DNA from: Parapedobacter deserti
Lineage (GTDB): Bacteria > Bacteroidota > Bacteroidia > Sphingobacteriales > Sphingobacteriaceae
NCBI RefSeq assembly: GCF_042646065.1
Contig: NZ_JBHRTA010000038.1
Location: forward strand, 682,001-746,000
Direction: 5' to 3'
Length of the DNA: 64,000 nucleotides
In this document: one piece after another, positions 33,703 through 42,481 of the stretch
Layout: each line of letters opens with the position of its first letter
Numbering within the stretch: the first letter of the stretch is position 1
Position numbers and translations under genes: made by a program
The notes under the pieces: generated by a model
What the model saw: the letters and a program-made list of their open reading frames with translations, nothing else
Told to the model about the DNA's origin: nothing
Databases searched by the model: none

Positions 33703-34605
33703 TCAATGATACTGATGATAAGCCTCCACGGCCATCTTTTGGTATTCATTCCGGTACTGATGCGGCTGTTTTCCCGTTACTTTTTTAAACTGCTTATTGA
33801 AGTTGGTGAGTGACTGGAAACCGCATTCATAACCGATACGGTCAATGTTCATCTTGTCTTCTTTGAGCAGCTTGCAGGCGTATTCGATGCGGATTTCCTT
33901 CAGGAAGTCCGAAAAAGACTGATTGACACGGGATTTGAAATACCGGCTGAATGACGTGCAGGTCATGCTGGCGATGGAGGCAACTTCTTCGAGGTGGATC
34001 TTGCGGTGAAAGTTTTTCATGATAAACTCATATACTTTGTTCATCCGGTCCGTTTCGGCTTCCGTGTTATAGGATTTTGAGTGCGTATCGGTGATCAGAT
34101 GGCACTCGTCAGACAATGCGATGATATTTAATATTTTAAGTAGTTGTATGATGCTGTCGGTTCCTTTCAGGTCCAGCAGCTCAATCATCAGTTGGCTCAC
34201 CAACACCTGGGTCTCCCCGGTGATCTCGATACCGCATTGCGATCGTTGAAATAGGTGTTTGATGCTTTCAAATTCCTCCTTATCGTGGATTGTTTCGCCG
34301 AGGAAATGGTCATGAAAATAGACGACAACCACCGTGGTGCTCAATCCGCTGTCTTTTTCGAAATAGTCGTTGTGGCTGCGCCATACGTGGGGGAGATAGG
34401 GGCCTATCAGGACTAGATCGTTTGCTGTAAACGGCTTAATACTGTCGCCGACAAAGCGGTTTCCATCGCCTTCTATAACATAAGAAAGCTGAAATTCTGG
34501 ATGCAGGTGGAAGGTCGGATCGAAGTAAGGCTCGATCTGTTTCCGTACGACAAAAGACCGGTTTTCGGGGATGAGTGCCTTCGGTATGACGTGATGTTTC
34601 TTCAT
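33703..34605 (-). CDS. AraC family transcriptional regulator with cupin sensor
   Basis: A 300-aa cytoplasmic regulator. The N-terminal half is a cupin-like ligand-binding domain (PTFHLHPEFQLSYVIEGDG, ANDLVLIGPYLPHVW). The C-terminal 100 residues are an AraC HTH (IHLEEVASIASMTCTSFSRYFK, then IDRIGYECGFQSLTNFNKQFKK). ATG 34605 (MKKHHVIPK) was chosen; the longer frame to 34671 would run into the control element. It is divergent from the 34736 gene. A 65-base element in the intervening region recurs before the sulfatase at 50982, so this protein probably controls both. Confidence 0.9.
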   Translation of the reverse strand: MKKHHVIPKALIPENRSFVVRKQIEPYFDPTFHLHPEFQLSYVIEGDGNRFVGDSIKPFTANDLVLIGPYLPHVWRSHNDYFEKDSGLSTTVVVVYFHDHFLGETIHDKEEFESIKHLFQRSQCGIEITGETQVLVSQLMIELLDLKGTDSIIQLLKILNIIALSDECHLITDTHSKSYNTEAETDRMNKVYEFIMKNFHRKIHLEEVASIASMTCTSFSRYFKSRVNQSFSDFLKEIRIEYACKLLKEDKMNIDRIGYECGFQSLTNFNKQFKKVTGKQPHQYRNEYQKMAVEAYHQYH

Positions 34606-34642
34606 GATTTGTCTTATGGAGGTTTCAAATATAATATATAAT

Positions 34643-34707
34643 GATATAATTTGACTATAAAGTGATAACATATCGCGGTTTTATTGTAGATTTCCGGCCT
34701 AATTTTG
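34643..34707 (+). promoter_or_regulatory. conserved operator-promoter element, copy 1
   Basis: The element begins GATATAATTTGA, continues through GATAAYATATCG and GGTTTTA (34677-34683), and ends, after 16 bases, in TAATTTTG (34700-34707), a TAnnTTTG -7 box. An element with the same length and spacing lies at 50831-50895. The upstream half is a likely AraC-type activator site; GGTTTTA sits where the -33 box is expected. Confidence 0.7.
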
Positions 34708-34735
34708 CGATCACAACGGTTATAGAACTATATTT

Positions 34736-37700
34736 ATGCGGATCATTTCCTATTTCTCTGTTGCCTTTTTTTGCCTTTTTTTTATTCAATGTACGGGTGT
34801 TGACCGTCCAAGACGGGCCGAAGTGCTGTTCTTTGGGAGTTCTGATGCATCGGTTGAGTCAGGGAAATATGCAACGTGGCTTGCCATTGAACTTTTTAAA
34901 AACGGAATTAACCTTACCTATACGATCGACGGGGATGATTGGAATGAACGTTACCTGAATCAATACGATGGGGTCATCCTGTTTTCGCAGCTGGATTCGA
35001 CTTCCAACGGTCAGCGAGATGCGTTGGACGACTTCGTGAGAGGCGGCAAGGGGTTGATTGCCCTGGGAATCGAACCGCCAGTACAAGGCGAAGCATCGCC
35101 CGAGAATGCGACCGGTAGTGCTTCCACAGATTCGGCCCGCCGAATGGTAAGGGGCAAAGGGCGAATCTTCCATACGCCTTACGGCACGGATGATGCGACG
35201 TGGAAGCAACTTGATTTTCTGAGGTTGGTCAGCAACGGTGTGCAATGGGCCATCGGAGACAACGTGATGGGATTGGTGGCAGCGCTAGAAATCCCCAATG
35301 TCAGTATCTACGAAGATACCATCGCTGATTTCACGGCCCGTCATCTGGTGCCGAAGGTGCAGGATCCACTGCCACCCGAGGAATCAATGAAGTTAATGCA
35401 GGTGCCGGTTGGATTCGAACTCCAGTTGTTTGCATCTGAGCCGGATATCATGAATCCGATTGCCATGAGCTGGGACGAACGGGGCCGCCTGTGGGTTCTC
35501 GAAACGGTGGACTACCCCAACAACTTTGTGGAAGTGAAAGGGGAGCAGAACGACCGGATCAAAATCTGCGAGGATACCAACGGGGATGGTGTAGCCGATA
35601 AATTCACCGTGTTTGCCGATGGGCTGAACATCGCGACCAGCCTCACTTTTTCGAATGATGGCGTTATCTTGGCGATGGCACCAGACATCCTATTCCTCAA
35701 AGACACCGATGGCGATGACGTGGCCGATGTCCGGGATACGCTGATGACCGGATGGAGAAAGAACGACACCCATGCCGGGCCGTCAAACCTGCAGTATGGA
35801 TTCGACAACAAGATCTGGGGGGTTACGGGGTATGCAGGCTTCGATGGACACATCAACGGCAAACGCCAGACTTTTGGCCAAGGGGTGTACCGCTTCAACC
35901 CGGATGGTACCGATTTTGAATTTTTGGCCACCACCAGCAACAATACCTGGGGGCTGGGTATGATGGAAGACAACAACGTGTTTATTTCCACAGCTAACAA
36001 TACGCACAGTGCCTATTATTCCATGCCGGAAAAGCTTACCACCCGGAGGATCAAGGATGAAAACCGCAGGCCGCAGGTCAATGCGGTGCAGAAAATCGAT
36101 GGCCACTATGACGTGCATGCCTTGACCCCCAATTTGCGACAGGTAGATGTGGTGGGCGGTTTTACTTCTGCGGCAGGTCATCAGCTTTACACGGCGCGCG
36201 ATTATCCAGAACGTTATTGGAACAAGGCCGCCTTTGTGACCGAGCCCACTGTGCGCCTCGTGCATCACGCCATCATCGAACCTGATGGTGCCGGATTTGC
36301 CGAGCGGGACGGATGGAACCTGGTAGCCAGTTCGGACGAGTGGTACGGCCCGATCCACGCCGAGGTCGGACCTGACGGTGCCGTGTGGATACTGGATTGG
36401 TACAACTTCATCATCCAGCACAACGTGTTTGTACCCGCTCAGGCGCCATCGGATAAAGTGCTGCCGTTTACCGAGCAGCCTCATGGTCCGGGTAATGCCT
36501 TTGAAAGTAACCTGCGCGATAAGAAACATGGCCGGGTATACCGGTTGGTCTATAAGGACGCGAAGCATAAAACACCGTTCAAGCGACTGTCAAAAGATGA
36601 TGCCAGTGGTTTGCTGAAGGCATTGAAAAGTGACAATAAGTTTTGGCGAATGCATGCACAGCGCTTGCTGGTTGAGCGCGGACAGGATGATGTGGTTCGC
36701 GACCTGATCATGCTCACGGCCGACAACAAGGTAGACAAAATCGGACTGAATACGGCAGCCATCCATGCCTTATGGACATTGCAGGGGTTGGGATCGGTTC
36801 AAACAAATCAAGAGGTGTTTGACGCAGTGGTTGCTGCGCTGCGCCATCCCTCGGCCGGCGTGCGGAAAGCTGCTTTACAGGTGCTGCCGCTGGACGACCG
36901 ATCACGCGATGCATTGCTTACAAGCGACGTGTGGAAGGATAGCAACTTGAATACCCGGCTCGCAGCGTTCCTGAAATTAGGGGAGTACCCTGCATCGCCG
37001 CAAGCCGCAAAAGCATTATGGGAGGCGACAGCCGATCCGGAGAATGAGCGCGACCGTTGGCTGGCGCAAGCTTTATTTGCCGCTGTTGCGCAGCATGAGG
37101 ATCCGTTTAGGGATGACGCATCCGGCCAGCCGGCCAACAGTTTTGCCGCGCGCATTTTGGAGTCGCTTGCTGATGAGCATTATGTGCTGGGCCGCCGGAC
37201 GCGGTTGCAGTTTTCCCCGGATGTCGCCAACAAAGAAATACGCATCGAAACTGAAGTGAGCAAGCGGGACAACCAGCCCTATCGTGGGCTGATCGTCGGT
37301 CAGGGCGACAAAAACGATGGCTATGCGCTATACGTGATGGATGGGCGGCTTCACTTTGCGGTGTACCAGCATGGGCAATCTACCGTGGTGTCAAGCAGGG
37401 GAAGGGTGCCGGACCGGTTCACGGTGGATGCACGTATCTCCGCGGACGCTACAGTTACATTGGCGGTAAATGGTGCGCTGGCCGGCGAAGCCAAGCTCAT
37501 GCACCTGTTTACGACCCCATTGGGCCTTTACCTGCGCTCGGGTGAGGATTTTAACGATGCTTACGCCTTTACGGACTACGGCGGACCATCGGAGTTTACC
37601 GGCAATGTAAGCAACATTACCGTACGGCTGTCGCGCGCCGGTGCACGGCCAGCCATCCATGCGGATGCCGGAGCAGAAGATGGGGAAAGTACGGTGCCAG

Positions 37701-38077
37701 CTGATCGCATTGAAATAAAAGCAGTGAAGGACATTATGCAGTATGACAAGAAGCGCTTCACGGTGCAGGCGGGTAAGCCGGTAACGCTGGTGTTTGAAAA
37801 TCCTGACGGCATGCAACACAACCTGCTGATCGTCCAACCGGGCACATTGGAGATCGTGGGCAAGGCCGCAGACGACATGCTGCGCTCGTCGGAAGCATAC
37901 GACAGGCATTACATTCCGGAAATTCCCGAAGTGCTGCATGCTACACCCTTGGTGGATCCGGACGGAAGTTATACGCTTCAGTTTACCGCGCCAACGGAGC
38001 CGGGAGAATATCCGTATGTATGTACCTTTCCAGGTCACTGGCGGGGGATGAATGGGGTTATGACCGTAGTTAAGTAG
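34736..38077 (+). CDS. multidomain lipoprotein: ThuA-like, PVC-type dehydrogenase propeller, HEAT, LamG-like and cupredoxin domains
   Basis: A 1113-aa protein with lipoprotein signal (FFCLFFIQCT). Visible parts: ThuA/GATase-like domain at about 30-200 (ESGKYATWLAIELFKNGI); a PVC-type membrane-bound dehydrogenase propeller at about 223-590 (VPVGFELQLFASEPDIMNPI, quoted to 20 residues); HEAT-like repeats at about 615-800 (AVVAALRHPSAGVRKAAL); a concanavalin-like domain at about 820-965 (GLIVGQGDKNDGYALYV); and a C-terminal cupredoxin at about 985-1113 with type-1 copper ligands His1028 (MQHN), Cys1096 (YVCTF), His1101 and Met1105 (GHWRGM). Family members usually end in a haem c domain; no CxxCH is seen here, and copper may replace it as electron relay. 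It probably oxidizes a sugar in the periplasm and heads the catabolic cluster. Confidence 0.82.
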   Translation: MRIISYFSVAFFCLFFIQCTGVDRPRRAEVLFFGSSDASVESGKYATWLAIELFKNGINLTYTIDGDDWNERYLNQYDGVILFSQLDSTSNGQRDALDDFVRGGKGLIALGIEPPVQGEASPENATGSASTDSARRMVRGKGRIFHTPYGTDDATWKQLDFLRLVSNGVQWAIGDNVMGLVAALEIPNVSIYEDTIADFTARHLVPKVQDPLPPEESMKLMQVPVGFELQLFASEPDIMNPIAMSWDERGRLWVLETVDYPNNFVEVKGEQNDRIKICEDTNGDGVADKFTVFADGLNIATSLTFSNDGVILAMAPDILFLKDTDGDDVADVRDTLMTGWRKNDTHAGPSNLQYGFDNKIWGVTGYAGFDGHINGKRQTFGQGVYRFNPDGTDFEFLATTSNNTWGLGMMEDNNVFISTANNTHSAYYSMPEKLTTRRIKDENRRPQVNAVQKIDGHYDVHALTPNLRQVDVVGGFTSAAGHQLYTARDYPERYWNKAAFVTEPTVRLVHHAIIEPDGAGFAERDGWNLVASSDEWYGPIHAEVGPDGAVWILDWYNFIIQHNVFVPAQAPSDKVLPFTEQPHGPGNAFESNLRDKKHGRVYRLVYKDAKHKTPFKRLSKDDASGLLKALKSDNKFWRMHAQRLLVERGQDDVVRDLIMLTADNKVDKIGLNTAAIHALWTLQGLGSVQTNQEVFDAVVAALRHPSAGVRKAALQVLPLDDRSRDALLTSDVWKDSNLNTRLAAFLKLGEYPASPQAAKALWEATADPENERDRWLAQALFAAVAQHEDPFRDDASGQPANSFAARILESLADEHYVLGRRTRLQFSPDVANKEIRIETEVSKRDNQPYRGLIVGQGDKNDGYALYVMDGRLHFAVYQHGQSTVVSSRGRVPDRFTVDARISADATVTLAVNGALAGEAKLMHLFTTPLGLYLRSGEDFNDAYAFTDYGGPSEFTGNVSNITVRLSRAGARPAIHADAGAEDGESTVPADRIEIKAVKDIMQYDKKRFTVQAGKPVTLVFENPDGMQHNLLIVQPGTLEIVGKAADDMLRSSEAYDRHYIPEIPEVLHATPLVDPDGSYTLQFTAPTEPGEYPYVCTFPGHWRGMNGVMTVVK

Positions 38078-38090
38078 AGATAAGTTTAAA

Positions 38091-38813
38091 ATGTATACAA
38101 AGATGAAACACATGATGAAGCTATTCCTAGGCCTTGCCTTGTTGGTAACGGCTGTTAGCCCGACGGTGGCGCAAACCAAATCGCTTCGGGTGCTGATGGT
38201 GGGCGGCGGCTCATCCCACGATTTCGACCGGTGGTACCGGCAGGAAGATGTAAAGACCATTGAACAGGGCGGCGCGTTCAACGTGCGCTACACAGACCGC
38301 ACAGACTCTGTAGCCCACTACCTGAAGCAAGCGGACGTCCTCGTCCTGACCAACAACCAGCCAATCCCCGATGATGGCAAGCGGGCCATCACCAAGTTCA
38401 TTGAGAAAGGAAAAGGGGTGGTGCTGCTGCACGCTGCGGTATGGTATAACTGGGAAGACTGGCCGGCGTATAACCTCAACTATGTGGGCGGCGGTAGTAA
38501 GAGCCATGAGAAATTTCAGCCGTTTAAAAATTATGTAGTAAATGCTGCGCATCCCATTACGCAGGGTGTACCGAAAAAGTTCGAGTTCGCCGACGAATTG
38601 TACCGGCACGTATTCGACCCCAATGCAAAAGGGATCTCTGTACTGGTCATCGGTCAGTCTAAAGAGACCGATGAAGTCTATCCGGTGGTGTACACCGTCA
38701 AACACCGGAAAGCGAAGATCGTCGGCATTACCCTGGGCCATGATGAGCACAGCCACGAGCATGAAGCGTACAAGAAGCTATTAATCAATGCCATCAATTG
38801 GGTCGCAAACTAA
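38091..38813 (+). CDS. ThuA domain protein (trehalose utilization-like), exported
   Basis: A 240-aa protein with a signal peptide (FLGLALLVTAVSPTVAQ). The ThuA-like fold (class I glutamine-amidotransferase-like) is recognised from LRVLMVGGGSSHDFDRW, a beta strand with ADVLVLTNNQPIPDD, VVLLHAAVWYNWEDWPAY, and TVKHRKAKIVGITLGHDEHS. ThuA proteins occur in 3-keto-sugar and trehalose pathways, with no firm biochemical role. It follows the large oxidoreductase by 13 bases and precedes a Gfo/Idh/MocA oxidoreductase, which supports a role in 3-keto-sugar metabolism. ATG 38103 is an alternative start. Confidence 0.85.
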   Translation: MYTKMKHMMKLFLGLALLVTAVSPTVAQTKSLRVLMVGGGSSHDFDRWYRQEDVKTIEQGGAFNVRYTDRTDSVAHYLKQADVLVLTNNQPIPDDGKRAITKFIEKGKGVVLLHAAVWYNWEDWPAYNLNYVGGGSKSHEKFQPFKNYVVNAAHPITQGVPKKFEFADELYRHVFDPNAKGISVLVIGQSKETDEVYPVVYTVKHRKAKIVGITLGHDEHSHEHEAYKKLLINAINWVAN

Positions 38814-38851
38814 TCGAATGTCTAACTAAATACTATTAAATTAAATCAAGT

Positions 38852-39961
38852 ATGTCTAAAATCACAGTCGTAATCGTAGGTATGGGATTCGGGAAGGAGT
38901 TTATTCCCATTTATCAGAAGCACCCGGATATCAAAGCCGTTGGTATCTGCACGCGCAACGTAAATACGCTCAACGAATTGAAAGCTAAGTTCAATCTGGA
39001 CGAAAACCTTATTTTCACGGATTATGATGAAGTGGTAAAACGGGACGATGTCGATGCCATTCATATCGTTACGCCGGTGCCTGAACATGCCCGGATGACG
39101 CTTGCTTCGCTGAATGCCAATAAACACACCGCCTGCACGATACCCATGGCTATGACGGTCGAGGATTGCAAAGCTATCGTGGAGGCAAAGCGCCGCGCAG
39201 GGAAGGTGTACATGATGATGGAGACTGCGCTATACACACGTGAGTTTTTGTATGGTTTGAAATTGGCCGAAACAGGCCAGCTCGGTAAAATACAGTTTGT
39301 ACGCGGTTCGCACATACAGGACATGAGCATGGACGGATGGGCAGAATACTGGAAGGGTTATCCGCCAATGCTGAATGGCACCCACGCGATATCTCCGTTG
39401 CTGCGTATCAATAACACGATCGCGGAGTCTGTGGTATGCCACGGTTCGGGCAGGCTATCCGACGACCTGGCCAGCCGTTATAACGCGCCCTATGCGGTGG
39501 AAACGGCGACGTTTAAGTTGAAAGGCACTGACGTGGTGGCTGAAGCTACCCGTTCGTTGTTTGATGTGGTACGGCAATACCGTGAAAGCTATGATGTATA
39601 TGGCACCAAAATGTCGTTCGAATGGGAACAACTGCAGGATGAACTCCATGTGGTTTTTGACGGGGGCGAAAATGCTGAGCGCATCGATGTGCCTGATACG
39701 GATGAACTGTTGATTCCTGAGATTGCTGATTTTACTAAGCGCGAAAAAATCGACGACCCTAACCACGTGTCGTTCCTCCAGGGCGCAGGGCACGGTGGCT
39801 CCCACCCACATTTGGTACAGGAGTTTGTTGCAGCGATCGTAGAAGGACGGGATTCGGCTGTGGATGCGGCTTTAGCGGCAAACTACACGTGTGCGGGTAT
39901 CTGCGCACATGAGTCGGCTATGAAGGGCGGCGTCCGGATTGAAATACCAAGTTTTGAATAA
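38852..39961 (+). CDS. Gfo/Idh/MocA family NAD(P)-dependent oxidoreductase
   Basis: A 369-aa cytoplasmic protein without signal peptide. The Rossmann N-terminus is ITVVIVGMGFGKEFIPIY, with VDAIHIVTPVPEHARMTL as the second half of the NAD site (residues about 1-125); the C-terminal alpha/beta domain follows. The usual EKP dyad of sugar dehydrogenases is replaced by CTIPMAMTVEDC near residue 92, so the catalytic lysine is not obvious. The family oxidizes or reduces sugars or their derivatives. It lies between ThuA and sugar isomerase genes in the same operon. Confidence 0.86.
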   Translation: MSKITVVIVGMGFGKEFIPIYQKHPDIKAVGICTRNVNTLNELKAKFNLDENLIFTDYDEVVKRDDVDAIHIVTPVPEHARMTLASLNANKHTACTIPMAMTVEDCKAIVEAKRRAGKVYMMMETALYTREFLYGLKLAETGQLGKIQFVRGSHIQDMSMDGWAEYWKGYPPMLNGTHAISPLLRINNTIAESVVCHGSGRLSDDLASRYNAPYAVETATFKLKGTDVVAEATRSLFDVVRQYRESYDVYGTKMSFEWEQLQDELHVVFDGGENAERIDVPDTDELLIPEIADFTKREKIDDPNHVSFLQGAGHGGSHPHLVQEFVAAIVEGRDSAVDAALAANYTCAGICAHESAMKGGVRIEIPSFE

Positions 39962-39979
39962 TTTGATAGGGGTGAGCTG

Positions 39980-40828
39980 ATGGATATAGGAGTAAGTACG
40001 TTTGTTTGGGTTTCACCGTTCTCAACGGCATCTTTCGACGTTTTGCAAAAGGCCAAGGACATCGGATACGACGTTATCGAAATTGCGGTGGAAGACCGGC
40101 AGCTGATTGATTGGCCGGTTTTGAAGAAAACATGCCGCGATCTGGAACTGAACGTGACGGTCAGTGGTGCGTTCGGCATGGACCGGGATATTTCCAATGA
40201 ACGGCCCGAAATCCGGGCAAACGGGCTTTCTTATATTGTCGACTGCCTGGAGATAGCCAGTGAGCTGGAAAGCCCGATCTTCGGTGGGCCTTTGTATTCC
40301 GCGGTGGGTAAGACCCGCCTCGTTCCGGAAGCACAGAAGCAGCAGGAGCGGCAATGGTGCCTGGAAAATCTTCACCAGGCTACCCGCCGGGCGGAGGAAT
40401 TGGGCGTCACCTTGGCGTTGGAACCGCTAAATCGTTTTGAGACGGACATGGTGAATACCGTTGATCAAGCCATTTCCCTCGTAGACGAGGTGGGCAGCAG
40501 CTGGTTGAAGATCGCATTGGATACCTTCCACAGCAACATCGAGGAAAAAAATATTCCCGCCAGTATTGCTAAACTGGGCGACCGGCTCGTACATGTCCAA
40601 GCCAATGAAAACGACAGGGGTACGCCGGGTACGGGTCACCTCGACTGGGCTGGTATCCGTGAAGCATTAGATGCGATCGGCTACCGGGGCAGCCTGGTCA
40701 TCGAGACCTTCGGCGCGCCGTCCAAAGAACTGGCGAGAGCGGCAAGCATTTGGAGACCGTTGGCAAACAGTGCCGATGAATTGGCAACAGAGGGGTATGA
40801 TTTTCTGAAGAAAACATTTTGCAATTAA
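39980..40828 (+). CDS. sugar phosphate isomerase/epimerase (xylose isomerase-like TIM barrel)
   Basis: A 282-aa cytoplasmic TIM-barrel protein of the AP-endonuclease-2/xylose-isomerase-like superfamily. Metal-site residues fit D-psicose/tagatose 3-epimerases: Glu in LALEPLNRFETDM (about 155), Asp and His in IALDTFHSNIEE (about 188), His in RLVHVQANENDRGTPGTGHLD (quoted in parts VHVQANENDR, GHLDW), and Glu in SLVIETFGAP. It is likely to epimerize a keto sugar produced by the neighbouring oxidoreductases. Confidence 0.85.
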   Translation: MDIGVSTFVWVSPFSTASFDVLQKAKDIGYDVIEIAVEDRQLIDWPVLKKTCRDLELNVTVSGAFGMDRDISNERPEIRANGLSYIVDCLEIASELESPIFGGPLYSAVGKTRLVPEAQKQQERQWCLENLHQATRRAEELGVTLALEPLNRFETDMVNTVDQAISLVDEVGSSWLKIALDTFHSNIEEKNIPASIAKLGDRLVHVQANENDRGTPGTGHLDWAGIREALDAIGYRGSLVIETFGAPSKELARAASIWRPLANSADELATEGYDFLKKTFCN

Positions 40829-40830
40829 CT

Positions 40831-40862
40831 GGAACACGCCTGTGGTTAGGCAGGCGTGCTCC
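40831..40862 (+). terminator. hairpin between the epimerase and MFS genes
   Basis: GGAACACGCCTG (40831-40842) pairs with CAGGCGTGCTCC (40851-40862), with one mismatch and an 8-base loop. No T-run follows, so it may attenuate transcription or protect mRNA rather than terminate. Confidence 0.5.
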
Positions 40863-40886
40863 ATAACCGATTATCTAGCTTAATTT

Positions 40887-42434
40887 ATGGACGCTACAAC
40901 CATACAGACTACCCAGCACCCAGAGGGACCCAGCAAAAAGCTTTTTTGGGGATGTTTCATCGTATTAGTCGCTACGGCCTTCGGGTTCGTTTTCCGGTCT
41001 TTTTTGATGCCGGAATGGGGCGTTCAGTTCGACCTCAGTAAAACCCAGCAAGGACAGATTTTTGGGGTGAGCTTTTGGCCCTTTGCCTTAAGTATCGTCC
41101 TCTTCAGCTTGGTGATTGACCGGATCGGCTACAAAAAGTCCATGATTTTTGCGTTTCTATGCCATGTCAGTTCGGTCATCCTGACGGTATTTGCAACCGG
41201 GTACTGGATGTTGTATTTCGGGACCTTCCTATTTGCACTGGGCAACGGCGCTGCCGAAGCGGTCATCAATCCGGTGGTGGCAACTATGTATCCCAAAGAA
41301 AAAACAAAATGGCTCAATATCCTGCACGCCGGATGGCCATTGGGTATCGCCGCAGCGGGGCTGTTGGGGATCACATTGCTGCATTTTCAGGTCGACTGGA
41401 AAATCATGATGGGTTTTATTCTTATCCCTGCCATTGCTTATGGCGCATTGATTTTTAACGAAAAATTTCCCGTCAACGAGCGCGTAAAGGCCGGTGTGGG
41501 TTATTTAGAGATGCTGAAAGAAGTAGGTGTACTCGGGTTCCTCATCATCGTCAGTTTGTGCACCTTTGAGTTGGGCAATCTGTTGGGGTGGTCAACTACC
41601 GTAAGTGTGGTACTGATTGTCGTCATCATGTCGATTATCGGTTTTGTGCTGAAAACACTGGGTAAACCGTTGTTGGTCCTGCTGCTGCTCATCATGATTC
41701 CCCTGGCCACTATGGAACTCGGGACAGATAGCTGGATTACCGATCTCATGACTCCGGAGATGCGCAAACTTGGGTTTCAGGGAGGATGGGTTTTGGTGTT
41801 TACGGCCATCATTATGGGTATACTCCGTATGTACACCGGTGTATTCACGAGCCGGATGTCGCCACTGGCCATATTGGCCATCAGCGCGCTGGTTTCCGCC
41901 ATCGGGTTGCAGTGGCTTTCCGTATCGGCGGGCTTCGCCATCCTCATCGCTGCAGCGTTTTATGCATTGGGTAAGACCTTTTTGTGGGGCACGATGTTGG
42001 GCGTCGTGTCCGAACAGTTTCCCAAAGGCGGTGCCTTGGCATTGAATGTCACCAGCGCCGTCGGGCAACTGGGTGTCGGAATCATCGGAGCAGTATTTTT
42101 AGGCTCAATACAGGATAATCAGATCGATAAGAAACTGCAAGACTATGATTTGGAACACCATACCACCTACCACGGTGAGTATGTGACCGAAGTCAAACGC
42201 AGCATCTTCGGAGAATACAAAGCAGTGAACCAAGACAAGCTTACCCAGGCAGACGAGGAGACACAGGGGGTCATCGCCGAAGTGGAGAACGAAGCGAAAA
42301 AATCGGCATTATCGACGGTATCGATATTGCCGGTCTTTATGTTCCTTTTCTACGTAGGACTCATCTTATACTTCCGGTCCAGAGGCGGATATAAGCCAGT
42401 CGTTCTAAAAGACGCACCGGAAAGTCTCCATTAA
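40887..42434 (+). CDS. MFS transporter, probably for a sugar
   Basis: A 515-aa inner-membrane protein with about 12 membrane segments (FIVLVATAFGFVFRSFLMP, FWPFALSIVLFSLVIDRIGY, GNGAAEAVINPVVATMYPKEKTK). The cytoplasmic loop-2 motif is DRIGYKKS. A polar insertion of about 70 residues before the last membrane segment (TYHGEYVTEVKRSIFGEY up to EVENEAKKSA) is unusual. The operon context suggests import of a free sugar or keto-sugar made in the periplasm. Confidence 0.87.
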   Translation: MDATTIQTTQHPEGPSKKLFWGCFIVLVATAFGFVFRSFLMPEWGVQFDLSKTQQGQIFGVSFWPFALSIVLFSLVIDRIGYKKSMIFAFLCHVSSVILTVFATGYWMLYFGTFLFALGNGAAEAVINPVVATMYPKEKTKWLNILHAGWPLGIAAAGLLGITLLHFQVDWKIMMGFILIPAIAYGALIFNEKFPVNERVKAGVGYLEMLKEVGVLGFLIIVSLCTFELGNLLGWSTTVSVVLIVVIMSIIGFVLKTLGKPLLVLLLLIMIPLATMELGTDSWITDLMTPEMRKLGFQGGWVLVFTAIIMGILRMYTGVFTSRMSPLAILAISALVSAIGLQWLSVSAGFAILIAAAFYALGKTFLWGTMLGVVSEQFPKGGALALNVTSAVGQLGVGIIGAVFLGSIQDNQIDKKLQDYDLEHHTTYHGEYVTEVKRSIFGEYKAVNQDKLTQADEETQGVIAEVENEAKKSALSTVSILPVFMFLFYVGLILYFRSRGGYKPVVLKDAPESLH

Positions 42435-42481
42435 GGAAAGTAAATAATTTGTGATAAACCAATGGTTAAAACGACTCGATT

